This document shows, piece after piece, positions 45,199-55,733 of a stretch of 64,000 nucleotides of DNA. The notes beneath the pieces were generated by a model. That model searched no databases. It was not told the DNA's origin and was given only the letters and a program-made list of their open reading frames with translations. Position numbers and translations under genes: made by a program. This DNA comes from Devosia psychrophila (lineage in GTDB: Bacteria; Pseudomonadota; Alphaproteobacteria; Rhizobiales; Devosiaceae): NCBI RefSeq assembly GCF_000971275.1, contig NZ_LAPV01000159.1:55152-119151 (forward strand). Reading direction: 5' to 3'. Every line of letters starts with the position of its first letter. Position 1 is the first letter of the stretch.

Positions 45199-47505
45199 GT
45201 GCTCACCTCGGCTAGAAAGACAATGCCGGCTCTCGACTACGTGTCGATTATCCGCTCGGTCTATGGTGATCGGAGGGCAATGCTTGCTGGTGCCATTGCC
45301 AGCGCGTTCGCGGCGGGAATTTCGGCATATCGCGCCAGTTCCGAGCCCCTCTACCTCATTGCCTTTGCATTTATAGTCATTGGCATAGTGCGCTACCTGA
45401 ACATGCAAGCGTTTTGGAAAGCAGCGATCAGCAGCGACGACGCTATTGCGGCCGAGCGGTGGGAAAACCGCGCCGTTGCCATCGGTTGTGCACTGGCTGC
45501 CGTTTATGGACTGTGGTGTATGGTCAGCATGCTGTTGGTCGAGGACCCCTATGCGGAACTCGTCGCCTCCACCTTAACGATCGCGGTCATGGTCGGCATC
45601 TGCGCCCGCAATTTTGGGCTGGATCGGCTGGTCACCCTACAAATGACGATGGTCATTGTGCCGCTGTCACTTGGCTTGTTGTTGCGCAACGATATTTATC
45701 ATCCTGTGCTGGCAATCCTGCTGATCGTAATGCTGAGCAGTTTCAGAAAGCTTTCTGGTGACATTCGATCCATTCTGCTTAGTGCAGTCCATGGACGAGA
45801 CGAGGCGTCGCGCCTTGCTGCCGAACTCGACATGGCAATGACAACACTCGAGCATGGTCTCTGCATGCTCGACGAGCGCGGGGTTATCTCCTTTGCCAAT
45901 GAACGGGCAGAGCGCCTGTTGTCCTTTATCGGCCCTGCTCGACTCGCGGGCCAGCCGTTTGGCTCGGTGCTGTCTGATCTTGCCGATAGCAAGGCCTTGC
46001 CCACGACGGCGATCGATAGACTGGCTGATTTGATCAGTACGCGATCTGCCGGCAAGGTGCTGTTGTGCTTGCCTGCAGATCGTTTTTACGAAGTCACCGT
46101 CAGCTCACGCCGCGAGCGCTGCGTCTTGCTATTTGAGGATATCAGCGAGCGCATCGCCTCCGAAGAGCGCATAACCTTCATGGCACGGCACGACACGCTG
46201 ACCAGCCTGCCCAACCGCACCTATTTCAGCGAACTGGCCAGCGACAACATGAATGCGCGACTACGCTTGGGAGCCGAGCCTCGCCTGGTCTCATTGACGC
46301 TGGTGGATATCGATGACTTCAAGCATGTCAACGACACGTATGGCCATATCGTGGGCGATGATCTGCTGGAGCAGGTCGCTGATCGCCTGCGCTGGGCCAT
46401 GCCGCCCGAGACGATCCTGGCGCGGCTGGGTGGCGATGAATTCGTCATCTACAGCGGCACGGCGGGCGATGATGCGCAGACCCAGAAGGACGCGGCATCG
46501 ATTCTGTCGGCCTTCGCCGATCCTTTCGTGCTCGATGGATTGACCCTGTCGGTAACCGTTAGCCTTGGCATAGCCACGAGCGCGCTGGCCGTCGAAGTAC
46601 TGGACGACCTGATGACCAAGGCCGACCTGGCGCTGTATTCGGCCAAGGGTGACGGCAAGGCGCGCAGCCAGCAGTTCCACGCGCAGATGGATATCGACTA
46701 TCACTACCGCCAGCGGCTCAAGAGCGACCTGCGTGATGCCGTTCGCGAGAACGCGTTAACGCTTGCGTTCCAGCCGCTGCTCGACCTCAAGACCCGCAAG
46801 GTCGTCACCTGCGAAGCGCTGGCGCGCTGGAGCCACCCCGAACTGGGGATGATTCCACCATCGACGTTCATTCCGCTCGCCGAAGAAATGGGCCTGATCT
46901 CAGACATCACCGCCTGGGTGTTGCAGCGGGCGACGCTGCAATGCACCCAATGGCCGGACAACGTCTGCGTCGCGGTCAATATTTCAGCGCGGGATTTTCG
47001 CGTCAGCAATCTCAATCAACTCGTCGACGGGGCGCTCGCCAGTTCCGGGCTTGCGCCATCGCGCCTCGAGATCGAAGTGACCGAAACCGCCGTGATCGAG
47101 GAGCGCGAGATTGCCCAACGGCTGCTGACCGGCTTCTTCAAGCGTGGCATTGCCATTGCGCTAGACGATTTCGGCACCGGCTACTCGTCCCTCAGCTATC
47201 TCAACACGCTGCCGCTGACCAAGCTCAAGATCGACCGGTCGTTCGTGTCTGACATCGCACACAATGCACGCTCGTTGCGCCTGCTGGCCAATGTGGCGCG
47301 CCTCGGGCGGGATCTAGACCTGACCGTGGTCGCCGAAGGCGTCGAGACGGAAGAGCAGCTCAACACCATGCTCGAACACACCGATGTCCAGCAGGTGCAA
47401 GGCTACTATTTCAGCCGTCCGGTAGCCGAGAGCGAGATTGGCGCGCTAATCGGCAGCCTCAACGGAAATGTCCAGCCCATAGCCAGTACCCGTCGGCGTG
47501 GTTAA
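45199..47505 (+). CDS. Membrane-anchored GGDEF-EAL c-di-GMP protein
   Basis: A 768-residue protein, GTG start at 45199. About six membrane helices span residues 20-190 (AGAIASAFAAGIS; YLIAFAFIVIGIVRYL; VAIGCALAAVYGLWCMVSMLLV; LTIAVMVGICA; MTMVIVPLSLGLLL; VLAILLIVMLSSF). A PAS-like linker follows (LEHGLCMLDERGVISFANERAERLL near 220). GGDEF is intact (RLGGDEF near 412), EAL is intact (CEALARW near 540), and DDFGTGYSSLSYL is present near 655. Its stop sits in the palindrome GGTTAA-N6-TTAACC. Confidence 0.92.
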   Translation: MLTSARKTMPALDYVSIIRSVYGDRRAMLAGAIASAFAAGISAYRASSEPLYLIAFAFIVIGIVRYLNMQAFWKAAISSDDAIAAERWENRAVAIGCALAAVYGLWCMVSMLLVEDPYAELVASTLTIAVMVGICARNFGLDRLVTLQMTMVIVPLSLGLLLRNDIYHPVLAILLIVMLSSFRKLSGDIRSILLSAVHGRDEASRLAAELDMAMTTLEHGLCMLDERGVISFANERAERLLSFIGPARLAGQPFGSVLSDLADSKALPTTAIDRLADLISTRSAGKVLLCLPADRFYEVTVSSRRERCVLLFEDISERIASEERITFMARHDTLTSLPNRTYFSELASDNMNARLRLGAEPRLVSLTLVDIDDFKHVNDTYGHIVGDDLLEQVADRLRWAMPPETILARLGGDEFVIYSGTAGDDAQTQKDAASILSAFADPFVLDGLTLSVTVSLGIATSALAVEVLDDLMTKADLALYSAKGDGKARSQQFHAQMDIDYHYRQRLKSDLRDAVRENALTLAFQPLLDLKTRKVVTCEALARWSHPELGMIPPSTFIPLAEEMGLISDITAWVLQRATLQCTQWPDNVCVAVNISARDFRVSNLNQLVDGALASSGLAPSRLEIEVTETAVIEEREIAQRLLTGFFKRGIAIALDDFGTGYSSLSYLNTLPLTKLKIDRSFVSDIAHNARSLRLLANVARLGRDLDLTVVAEGVETEEQLNTMLEHTDVQQVQGYYFSRPVAESEIGALIGSLNGNVQPIASTRRRG

Positions 47506-47638
47506 CGCGCTTTAACCCTTCTCCTCGCTGGAAATTCTGCGAAACGACAGGTTACGCAAGACAGCAGCGCGATTTTTGCGCGTGCCATTATAGATAACAG
47601 ACAGTTAATGTCCGCCCGCATTAATGGGGCAATTAGCA

Positions 47639-48409
47639 ATGAGTACAGCGTCGCAACTCCAATCGAGTTCATCGCGCTTCGCATCCACGCTGATCGATCT
47701 GCTCGATCGCGTCGAGTATCGCAGGGTTTCGCTCGACGAGCAGTTCGACCCGGTCTATCGGCTGCGCTACGAAGCCTATCGGCGTGAGGATTTCGTGCCG
47801 ATCAATTCCCAGGAAATCACGCGGGACGTCTACGACGATGCCGACAACTGCTATTGTTTTGGCGTCTATATCGACGGAATCCTGGTCAGCTCGATCCGCT
47901 TTCATCACGTGACCAGCAGCAATCGGCAATCACCCAGCCGCACGATCTGGCCGGAAATCCTTGATCCGAAGCTTGATCAGGGCGACAGCTATATCGATCC
48001 GAGCCGCTTCACGGCCGACCATGACGCTTCACTTGCTCTGCCGGCACTGCCCTATCTAACGCTGCGCATCGTCGCGATGGCTAGCGAGTATTTCACTGTC
48101 CGCTACTGCATTGCCTCGGTGCGGGCAGAACATGCAGCGTTTTATCGCCGGGTTTTCGGTTCCGAGCGGTTGGGCGACGAGCGAAACTGGGGAGAGTTGC
48201 GCTTTCCGGTGTGCCTTTATGCGGCCGAAGTGCCGACGATCCGCAACCGCGTCGCCGACCGCTTCCCGTTCTTCATGTCGACGCCAGCCGAGCGTGATGC
48301 GCTGTTTGGGCCGGGCCTTGGGCCGCGCAAGATAGTGGCGCCGACCGCTCGCGTTGCGCATCGCCTGCGCGTTATCGAAAACCAGCGCGCTGAACCAACC
48401 GCCGTGTGA
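47639..48409 (+). CDS. FeeM-like N-acyl amino acid synthase / GNAT-fold protein
   Basis: A 256-residue protein resembling the FeeM catalytic core: FDPVYRLRYEAYRREDFVP (about 36-54), DNCYCFGVYIDGILVSSIRFHHVT (about 70-93) with the Ser-x-Arg substrate motif, SYIDPSRFTAD, and RIVAMASEYFTVRYCIASVRAEHAAFYRRVFG. FeeM and LuxI-type enzymes join an acyl-ACP chain to an amino acid. The ATG at 47639 is used; one five codons upstream is also possible. It follows the GGDEF-EAL gene by 133 bp on the same strand and precedes tRNA-Thr (opposite strand). Confidence 0.75.
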   Translation: MSTASQLQSSSSRFASTLIDLLDRVEYRRVSLDEQFDPVYRLRYEAYRREDFVPINSQEITRDVYDDADNCYCFGVYIDGILVSSIRFHHVTSSNRQSPSRTIWPEILDPKLDQGDSYIDPSRFTADHDASLALPALPYLTLRIVAMASEYFTVRYCIASVRAEHAAFYRRVFGSERLGDERNWGELRFPVCLYAAEVPTIRNRVADRFPFFMSTPAERDALFGPGLGPRKIVAPTARVAHRLRVIENQRAEPTAV

Positions 48410-48422
48410 GCTGGCTGAAAAA

Positions 48423-48498
48423 TGGTGCCGCTTAGGTGACTCGAACACCTGACCCCGTCATTACGAATGACGTGCTCTACCAACTGAGCTAAAGCGGC
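48423..48498 (-). tRNA. tRNA-Thr (anticodon CGU)
   Basis: A complete cloverleaf on the minus strand, 76 nt including an encoded CCA (48423-48425). The acceptor is GCCGCTT / AAGCGGC, the D-arm has AGTTGGTAGAGC, and the anticodon stem CGTCA / TGACG encloses the loop TTCGTAA, giving anticodon CGT. The T-loop is TTCGAGT. It reads ACG threonine codons. Confidence 0.96.
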
Positions 48499-48511
48499 AA
48501 CGGTTGGCCTT

Positions 48512-49879
48512 TTACGTTGGCATTGTTGCCGGTGCAAGAGGCAAGCTCGCATCGGCGGGTAATTGAGCCACCGGCAGTGGCGCCGGCGCCCGATGGGTTA
48601 CCGTCATCGGCACTTTCCACTCGAAGGCATCGAGCTTGCCGGTGACCGGGGAAATCGGCTCCCATTCGTCACTGACCAAACCGTCGGCGGTCCAGGCCGG
48701 ATCGCGCGGTGCCCGCACGGCGCGGCTGAGCCATTCGCGAGCCTTGCCCTGGTCGCCGCTCTGGCCCTCCTCGATTTCTGCCATCAGGCTGGCGACGCCT
48801 TGGGTGGCATCGGTGTCCATGAAGGGCGCCAGCGACTTGCGAGCCAGCGGCCAGTCATAGGCATCGATGGCCGCACGGGCCAAAGCCATGCCGGCGGCAC
48901 GATGAGCTGGCGGCGTCTCGATGATCTCGCCGAGCCGTTTAAGCCGCTCCACAGCCGAAGCACCCGGCTGGGCGTGGGCATAAAGCGCTGCAATGTCAGG
49001 ATGACCGGTAGCGCGCCAGATGCGGCGCAGCAGGCTCATCGCCTTGCGGGTGTCGCCGCGATTGATGTGGATCCGTGCAGCGATCAATGCGGCCGGAACA
49101 AAGTCGGGCAGCAGTTTCAGCGCCGTCAGGGCATGGTCGAGCGCTGCGAGGGGTGCGCTGGTTTCGGCTTCACGAGCGCGAGCGGTTTCGATAACGGCTT
49201 GGCGGCGACGTTTGCCGGCGCGCGCTTCACGGCTCGATGCCTGTTCGACATTGACCATGGCGACGGCCTCGGCCCATTGGCTACGTTTCGTCAGATCGTC
49301 GAACACCGCATCGGCAGCCCAGCCGCTGGAGGGAGCCAGCGCCAGAGCCTTGCGGGCAAAAGTCAGCGCCGCGTCAGGTCTATGCTGGGTGCGGGCCTGG
49401 TCGTAAAGACCGGTGAGCGCGGCCACGGCAGTTTTTTCGTTGGCGATCAGTGCCCGGTAATGTTCGCGGGCGGCAGGCATGTCACCCAGCGCCAGATCGG
49501 CCCTGGCTTCGAGCAGTCGCGCCGCCGCATTGGCGGGCAGGCGGGCCTGGGCTTCACGGGCAAGCGAACGCGCGCGGGCCGGGTCGCCAGCCTGCAGAGC
49601 CACGATAGCATCGGACAATGCTTCGACGCCCTGTTCGCGCCGGCGTTCGCGGTTGCGTCGCGCTATGATGCGAGGTGCGGTGAGGATGCGGCGGACGATG
49701 GCCCACAGCACGATCACCACTATCGCGATCAAAATGAACATCAGCACGGCAGCGCCGAGCCGGGGTTCCATGCGATAACCGCCGACTTCCAGCGTCAGCG
49801 TGCCAGGCAGTGAAATCATCCATGCCGCCAGCGCGGTAATGATCAGGCTGCCGACAATCCAGGAGGCGAGACGGATCAT
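48512..49879 (-). CDS. hemY: HemY-like inner-membrane protein (TPR)
   Basis: A 455-residue protein with two N-terminal helices (LASWIVGSLIITALAAWMI; AAVLMFILIAIVVIVLWAIV), the HemY_N block, then TPR-like repeats (ALQAGDPARARSLAREAQARLPANAAARLLEARADLALGDMPAAREHYRALI). This HemY is the proteobacterial hem-operon protein of unclear function, unrelated to Bacillus protoporphyrinogen oxidase. The C-terminus is proline/alanine-rich. It overlaps the mitofilin-like gene by 4 bp (ATGA). Confidence 0.92.
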   Translation of the reverse strand: MIRLASWIVGSLIITALAAWMISLPGTLTLEVGGYRMEPRLGAAVLMFILIAIVVIVLWAIVRRILTAPRIIARRNRERRREQGVEALSDAIVALQAGDPARARSLAREAQARLPANAAARLLEARADLALGDMPAAREHYRALIANEKTAVAALTGLYDQARTQHRPDAALTFARKALALAPSSGWAADAVFDDLTKRSQWAEAVAMVNVEQASSREARAGKRRRQAVIETARAREAETSAPLAALDHALTALKLLPDFVPAALIAARIHINRGDTRKAMSLLRRIWRATGHPDIAALYAHAQPGASAVERLKRLGEIIETPPAHRAAGMALARAAIDAYDWPLARKSLAPFMDTDATQGVASLMAEIEEGQSGDQGKAREWLSRAVRAPRDPAWTADGLVSDEWEPISPVTGKLDAFEWKVPMTVTHRAPAPLPVAQLPADASLPLAPATMPT

Positions 49880-51102
49880 TGCAGCGCCTCGCCGGATAGA
49901 GCGCTGGAGCGCAGGCTGTCGAGGAAGCGGCTGGCTTCGGCCTGGCTGGCGATCAGCGCGGGCACGTCGCCCCCTGCCGCCAGCATCGGCGCCGGCAGGC
50001 CGGTCAGCAGCGTCTCGGCCGCGGCAAAGTCGCGGCGGGCTACTGCGCCTTCTAGGCGGCTGACCACGGCTTCGGGGCTATCACCCTCGATTTCGCCAGT
50101 GGGGCGCAACGCGATCGCCGAGCGGAACCAGTCCATGGCGCCGTCCTGCCATTGCGCATCGGGATTACCCGGCTTGCCGGCCAGCATGGCGGGCAGCACC
50201 TCGGAGAACCGCCGCGCGATGACATCGGGGCGGGGCAGGCCGCTTTCAGCATTATTGGCGATGGCGGTGGGAATGGCAGCGTCGGGCGTCGCAGCCCGCA
50301 AGGCCGCAAGTTCGGTCGCATAGGGACGACCGGTGGTAAAGGCAGTCTCAAAGCCTGAGAGAATCAGTGGCAGCTGCAACACGGCGCCGATGTCGGTGGG
50401 CTGGCTGGCAAGCGTTGCGGTGGTCTCAGTGACGGTGGTGTCCAACGTGCGCAACCCGGATTCGGCGGTGCCGATGCGAGCCGCCAGTTCATCGATTCGG
50501 GTGCTGAAGGCGGCCAGTTCGGTCTGCAGAGTCGCGGCATTGTTCGGCTCGGCCGGAGCATTGGCCAAGGCATCGACGCGCTCGGTCAGGCTGGAGAGTT
50601 CAGTCTGCAACGGCGCCAGATCGACACCAGCAGCCACGGCAGTCGTCGGTTCAGCCTGTTCCAGCGCACCGATGCGCTGGTTGAGGGCCGCCAATTCGGA
50701 CTGTGTAGTCTCTGTCACCGTTACAAGTTCGGGAATGGCAGTGGCAAAGCTGGCTAGGCGCGGATCGGCGACGACTGCGGGGGCAGGCGTGCTTGGCCAC
50801 AGCCCGGCCCAGGCCAAGCCATAGGCCGCGGCAAGGCCGAGCACACCGCCCGCCAGAGTGGCCGCAACCGGGAAGCCTGCGCTGGCCGGTCGCACTGGCT
50901 TGTCTGACACCTTCGGCCGCTCACTCGGCGCGGGCTCGCTCGCCGCTGGTGTCGGCTCCGGCTTGGCCGTGGAACTGGTCGCAGTTTCGCGCGCCTTGAG
51001 GTCAAGCACCGGCGGTTTCACCGCGCTGGACTTGATCTCGGGCTTGCTGGCTTCAGGTTTGCCTGAAACCGGCTTGGGATCGTTGCCTGTCGTGTCCGAC
51101 AT
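49876..51102 (-). CDS. Mitofilin/Mic60-like inner-membrane protein
   Basis: A 408-residue protein: an acidic/proline-rich cytoplasmic head (1-75), one helix (PVAATLAGGVLGLAAAYGLAWAGLW, about 79-102), a long coiled-coil in the periplasm (SELAALNQRIGALEQ to SGLRTLDTTVTETTATLAS) and a C-terminal helical mitofilin signature (ALPAMLAGKPGNPDAQWQDGAMDWFRSAIALRP). Alphaproteobacterial Mic60 shapes intracytoplasmic membranes and contacts outer-membrane assembly. Its place between hemD and hemY is conserved in alphaproteobacteria. Confidence 0.9.
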   Translation of the reverse strand: MSDTTGNDPKPVSGKPEASKPEIKSSAVKPPVLDLKARETATSSTAKPEPTPAASEPAPSERPKVSDKPVRPASAGFPVAATLAGGVLGLAAAYGLAWAGLWPSTPAPAVVADPRLASFATAIPELVTVTETTQSELAALNQRIGALEQAEPTTAVAAGVDLAPLQTELSSLTERVDALANAPAEPNNAATLQTELAAFSTRIDELAARIGTAESGLRTLDTTVTETTATLASQPTDIGAVLQLPLILSGFETAFTTGRPYATELAALRAATPDAAIPTAIANNAESGLPRPDVIARRFSEVLPAMLAGKPGNPDAQWQDGAMDWFRSAIALRPTGEIEGDSPEAVVSRLEGAVARRDFAAAETLLTGLPAPMLAAGGDVPALIASQAEASRFLDSLRSSALSGEALQ

Positions 51103-51129
51103 TCCAGGGTGTCCTCTCGTTGGAGCCGA

Positions 51130-51858
51130 TCATGGCCCAGTTTGCTCGCGCACAAAAGCCAAAGCCAGTGCCATCATTGCATCTTCGTCAGGACGGTCGG
51201 CCAGGCTGATACGATTGAAGTGCGCCGCCAGTAGCGGTTCGGCAACCGCCTCGCTCATGCACAGCATGGCGATCGACTGCCGCTGCGCCCGGTCGAACTG
51301 CTGCGTCAACGAAACGAATATCTCGGCGGTGCGGCGCGAATAGGCCAGCACGGCGCGGATTTCGCCGCTGCCCAAGCCATCAAGAACGGCTTGGGGCAGC
51401 GCATAGATTGCCACCATTTCATAAATCTTTGCCGTCGCCACCATGACGCCGAGCGGCGCGAGCGCCTTGGCGAGGTCTGCACTCTGGTGTTTTCCGGTCG
51501 GATAAAAGATCGGTCCGCGCATTCGAGCAATGGTCATGGCATTGACCAGGTCCTGGAACGAGCCGGCGGCGCTGCTGACGCGGACAAAGCCGGCCTCGCC
51601 GGCATCGGCGGCCGTACGGTCACCCACCGCAAACACCGGCAGGTGGGCATAGGTGGCGACCACATCGCGCTCGACCATGGTGCGCACGGCGTTGGCGCTG
51701 GTCAGCACCATGGCGGTAAAACCATCAGGCGGCGGCAGGCTGGCGTCCAGCGCTTGCCTTATCATGACCGGCGCGACCACGCCTTCGATATCCAGCGCCT
51801 GCAGCCGCGCTAGCGTCGATTGTGCATCGGGCTCGGGCCGCGTCACCAGCATCTTCAT
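51130..51858 (-). CDS. hemD: Uroporphyrinogen-III synthase
   Basis: Cyclises hydroxymethylbilane with inversion of ring D, giving uroporphyrinogen III. The protein has 242 residues from the ATG at 51858 ([19 protein letters not shown]). The family is weakly conserved, but MVLTSANAVRTM, PVFAVGDRTAADAGEAGF and AVLAYSRRTAEIFVSL are recognisable. The start overlaps the hemC stop (ATGA at 51855-51858), so it is coupled to hemC. Confidence 0.92.
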   Translation of the reverse strand: MKMLVTRPEPDAQSTLARLQALDIEGVVAPVMIRQALDASLPPPDGFTAMVLTSANAVRTMVERDVVATYAHLPVFAVGDRTAADAGEAGFVRVSSAAGSFQDLVNAMTIARMRGPIFYPTGKHQSADLAKALAPLGVMVATAKIYEMVAIYALPQAVLDGLGSGEIRAVLAYSRRTAEIFVSLTQQFDRAQRQSIAMLCMSEAVAEPLLAAHFNRISLADRPDEDAMMALALAFVREQTGP

Positions 51859-52799
51859 GAATTTGCCGCCCATTGCGCCAGCCATTCGGTGCCGGCCCGC
51901 GCAATCAGGTCTTCGCCGACTTGCCGGCCCAGCGCCTCGGGATCGGTGCCGGTCGCGGCGCTATCGAAGGCGGTCTTGCCATCGAGGCTGAGGATCTGCC
52001 CTTTCACCGTCAGCGTGCCATTGCTCAATGAGGTCAAGGCCCCGACCGGCGTGCGGCAGGAGCCGTCGAGCACCGCCAGCATGGCGCGTTCGGCGGTCAC
52101 GGTGATGCTGGTTGGGGCATGATCCAGCGCTTCAACCAAAGCCGTCATGCGCGCATCGTCCCTGCGCACGGCTAGGCCGATGGCGCCCTGTGCCGGAGCC
52201 GGCATGAAAATCTCGGGATCAAGTGGCGCCGTAGCGCGGTGGCCTTCGCCAAGCCGGTTTAGCCCGGCCATGGCCAGCATAGTGCCGTCGGCGACACCAT
52301 CGATCAGCTTTTGCAACCGCGTGCCGACATTGCCACGAAACGGCACGATCACAAGATCGGGACGCACCCGCAGCACCTGTGCGGCGCGGCGGATCGACGA
52401 AGTGCCAAATTTGGCGCGTTCGCCCAGATGATCGAGGCTTTGCACCTTCACCGACATGAAGGCGTCGCGCACATCTTCGCGCTCGAGGAATGCCACCAGC
52501 CGGATACCCTCGGGCAGGCGCGTCGCTACGTCCTTGGCTGAATGGACGCCGATATCGACGCGACCACTTAGCATGGCGTCGTCGATTTCCTTGGTGAACA
52601 GGCCCTTGCCGCCGATTTCGATCAGGCTGGCATTGCTGGCCTGACTGCGATCGCCGCCGGTCGAAATTACCTCGATGGCGATATCATCCTCGGCCACGCC
52701 ATGGGTCTGGCTGAGCAAGCGGCGGACCAGGCGCGCCTGGGCTAGCGCCAGCGGGCTACCACGGGTTCCGATCCTGGCGAAAGACGGTGGCGATTGCAA
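51855..52799 (-). CDS. hemC: Hydroxymethylbilane synthase (porphobilinogen deaminase)
   Basis: Polymerises four porphobilinogen units in heme synthesis. The protein has 314 residues with the N-terminal [13 protein letters not shown] block, the ISTGGDRSQ and [12 protein letters not shown] motifs, and the dipyrromethane-cofactor Cys in [15 protein letters not shown] (near 240). It is first in the minus-strand hemC-hemD-mitofilin-hemY operon and divergent from tsaD. Confidence 0.97.
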   Translation of the reverse strand: MQSPPSFARIGTRGSPLALAQARLVRRLLSQTHGVAEDDIAIEVISTGGDRSQASNASLIEIGGKGLFTKEIDDAMLSGRVDIGVHSAKDVATRLPEGIRLVAFLEREDVRDAFMSVKVQSLDHLGERAKFGTSSIRRAAQVLRVRPDLVIVPFRGNVGTRLQKLIDGVADGTMLAMAGLNRLGEGHRATAPLDPEIFMPAPAQGAIGLAVRRDDARMTALVEALDHAPTSITVTAERAMLAVLDGSCRTPVGALTSLSNGTLTVKGQILSLDGKTAFDSAATGTDPEALGRQVGEDLIARAGTEWLAQWAANS

Positions 52800-52812
52800 A
52801 GGCGGAATGTCC

Positions 52813-52818
52813 TATAGT
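52813..52818 (+). promoter_or_regulatory. Possible -10 element in the hemC/tsaD divergent region
   Basis: TATAGT resembles a -10 box on the plus strand, about 50 bp upstream of the preferred tsaD GTG. No convincing -35 is at the right distance. The divergent gap is very short, so the hemC and tsaD promoters must overlap. Confidence 0.3.
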
Positions 52819-52867
52819 AGGCAGAGGGCGCATCTCGTTGATGCACCAACGGAGTAACCAGTTCGTC

Positions 52868-53936
<1,069 letters not shown>

Positions 53937-53947
<11 letters not shown>

Positions 53948-54923
53948 GACAATCAGTGTTATCGGCGGCGGCGCCTGGGGCACGGCTCTGGCGCAGGCGG
54001 CTGCAATGGCCGGTCGTCAAGTCTGCATCGTGGCGCGCGATGCTGCCCAGGTCGATGAGATCAATTCCACACATACCAACAGCCGGTATCTTGGCGCGCA
54101 GGTGTTGCTCGGGGGGATTTCTGCCAGCCTCGTGGCGCAGTCGTCCGACATCGTCATCCTGGCCGTCCCCGCCCAATCCAGCCGCGCTGCTCTTGGCGCT
54201 CTGAATCCGGCGCTGCTGTCCGGCAAGCCCGTCGTGCTCTCCGCCAAGGGCCTCGAAACCGGCACGCTTGATCGCCAAAGTGAGATCCTCGCCGACATGG
54301 CGCCCGGCGCTATCCCATATGTGCTGTCCGGCCCCAGCTTTGCGGCCGATGTCGCCGCAGGCCGGCCCACCGCCGTGACACTCGCCGGTGACGATGCCGA
54401 AGCCACCTCTGCCCTCGCCGCTGCTCTTGCAGGCCCGTCTTTCCGTCCCTATGCCGCCGATGACCGGATTGGTGTCGAGATCGCGGGCGCGTTGAAGAAT
54501 GTCTATGCGCTGGCCTGCGGCGCTATCGAAGGCGCTGAACTCGGTGCTTCGGCGCGCTCCGCGCTGATCGCCCGGGCGTTTGCAGAAATGAGCCGCATGG
54601 TTTCGGCCATGGGCGGTTCCACCTCAACGCTGACCGGCCTTGCGGGGCTGGGCGATCTGACGCTGACCTGCACTTCGGTGCAGTCGCGCAATTACCAGTT
54701 TGGCATGGCGCTGGGCCGCGGCCAGTTGGCCGAGGCAATTCTTGGCTCTGGCGCCAAGCTGGCCGAGGGCGTCGCCACCACGCCCGTCGCCGATGCGCTC
54801 GCCCGGAGCCTCGATGTCGATGCGCCGCTGATTGCCGCCGTGCAGGCCGTGCTAAGCGGTCGCGCCAATATTGCTACTGTTGTGGCCGGGCTGATGGCCC
54901 GTCCGCTTAAACGAGAGGACTGA
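53937..54923 (+). CDS. gpsA: Glycerol-3-phosphate dehydrogenase [NAD(P)+]
   Basis: Makes sn-glycerol-3-phosphate for phospholipid synthesis. The protein has 328 residues. The N-terminal dinucleotide motif is [12 protein letters not shown], with [26 protein letters not shown], the catalytic Lys block [12 protein letters not shown], and [14 protein letters not shown]. The ATG at 53937 lies within the last codons of tsaD, so translation is coupled. YciI follows 4 bp after its stop. Confidence 0.96.
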
Positions 54924-54927
54924 TTGC

Positions 54928-55221
54928 ATGCTGTTTGCCATGATCGCCAAGGACAAGCCGGGCTCGATCGACCAACGCCTTGCCGTGCGCCCGGTGCATT
55001 TGCAGCACCTCGAAAGCCTCGGGCAGCAGCTGCGCCTTGCGGGCGCGCTGCTCGACGCCGATGGCAAGCCCGAAGGATCGCTGGTGGTGATCGAAGCCGA
55101 GACAATCGAAGCAGCGACAGAACTGTTCAACGCCGATCCATTCGTCAAACAAGGCATTTTCGCCAGCACGGAGATCAAGCCCTGGCGCCTGGCCTACGAT
55201 CATATGTCGCCGAAAGCCTGA
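54928..55221 (+). CDS. YciI family protein
   Basis: A 97-residue ferredoxin-like-fold protein of the YciI/YCII family (MLFAMIAKDKPGSIDQRLAVRPVHLQHLESLG; GSLVVIEAETIEAATELFNADPFVKQGIF; the conserved His is in RPVHL). Relatives are small dehalogenase-like or pathway-accessory enzymes, and the function here is unknown. It sits tightly between gpsA and the EVE gene, a common alphaproteobacterial order. Confidence 0.92.
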   Translation: MLFAMIAKDKPGSIDQRLAVRPVHLQHLESLGQQLRLAGALLDADGKPEGSLVVIEAETIEAATELFNADPFVKQGIFASTEIKPWRLAYDHMSPKA

Positions 55222-55226
55222 TTGCG

Positions 55227-55661
55227 ATGGCTTACTGGTTGATGAAGTCCGAGCCGGACGTATTCTCGTTTGATGATCTGGTCGCCAAGAACCAGCGCGG
55301 CGAGATGGAAGAGTGGCACGGGGTGCGCAATTACGCGGCCCGAAACAACATGAAGGCGATGGCGCTCGGCGACGAGGCATTTTTCTACCACTCCAATATC
55401 GGCAAGGAGATCGTCGGCATCATGAAAGTGGTGGGACTTGCCCATGCTGACGGCACAGCCGATCTCAATGCCAAGGGCGAAGTGGTGTGGGAATGCGTCG
55501 ATATGGAAGCAGTCAAACCTCTGCCCAAGCCGGTGACGCTGGCCACGGTCAAAGCGACGCCGGAACTGGCCGAGCTCGAACTGGTCAAACTGTCGCGGCT
55601 GTCGGTGTCGAAGGTTTCCGCAGAGCAATGGAAGCTGATTTGCCAGATGGGCGGCTTGTAG
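55227..55661 (+). CDS. EVE domain-containing protein
   Basis: A 144-residue PUA-like EVE-domain protein (MAYWLMKSEPDVFSFDDLVAKN; EEWHGVRNYAARNNMKAMALGDEAFFYHSNIGKEIVGIMKVVG; VKLSRLSVSKVSAEQW). EVE domains read modified bases in nucleic acids (for example 5-methylcytosine derivatives or thymine adducts). The aromatic cage residues (W, Y, F) appear present. It starts 5 bp after YciI. Confidence 0.93.
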   Translation: MAYWLMKSEPDVFSFDDLVAKNQRGEMEEWHGVRNYAARNNMKAMALGDEAFFYHSNIGKEIVGIMKVVGLAHADGTADLNAKGEVVWECVDMEAVKPLPKPVTLATVKATPELAELELVKLSRLSVSKVSAEQWKLICQMGGL

Positions 55662-55733
55662 CCGCGGAGCCCTCGGGAGCATCAGCGCTGGAAGGACATC
55701 CTGATTTCGTATCTTGCCGTCAATTGGCTGGCC

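Noticed and set aside
47500..47517. CtrA box before the FeeM-like gene (GGTTAA-N6-TTAACC)
   Set aside because: Spacing is N6 and not N7, the arrangement is an inverted repeat, and it lies over the stop codon of the preceding gene more than 120 bp from the start.
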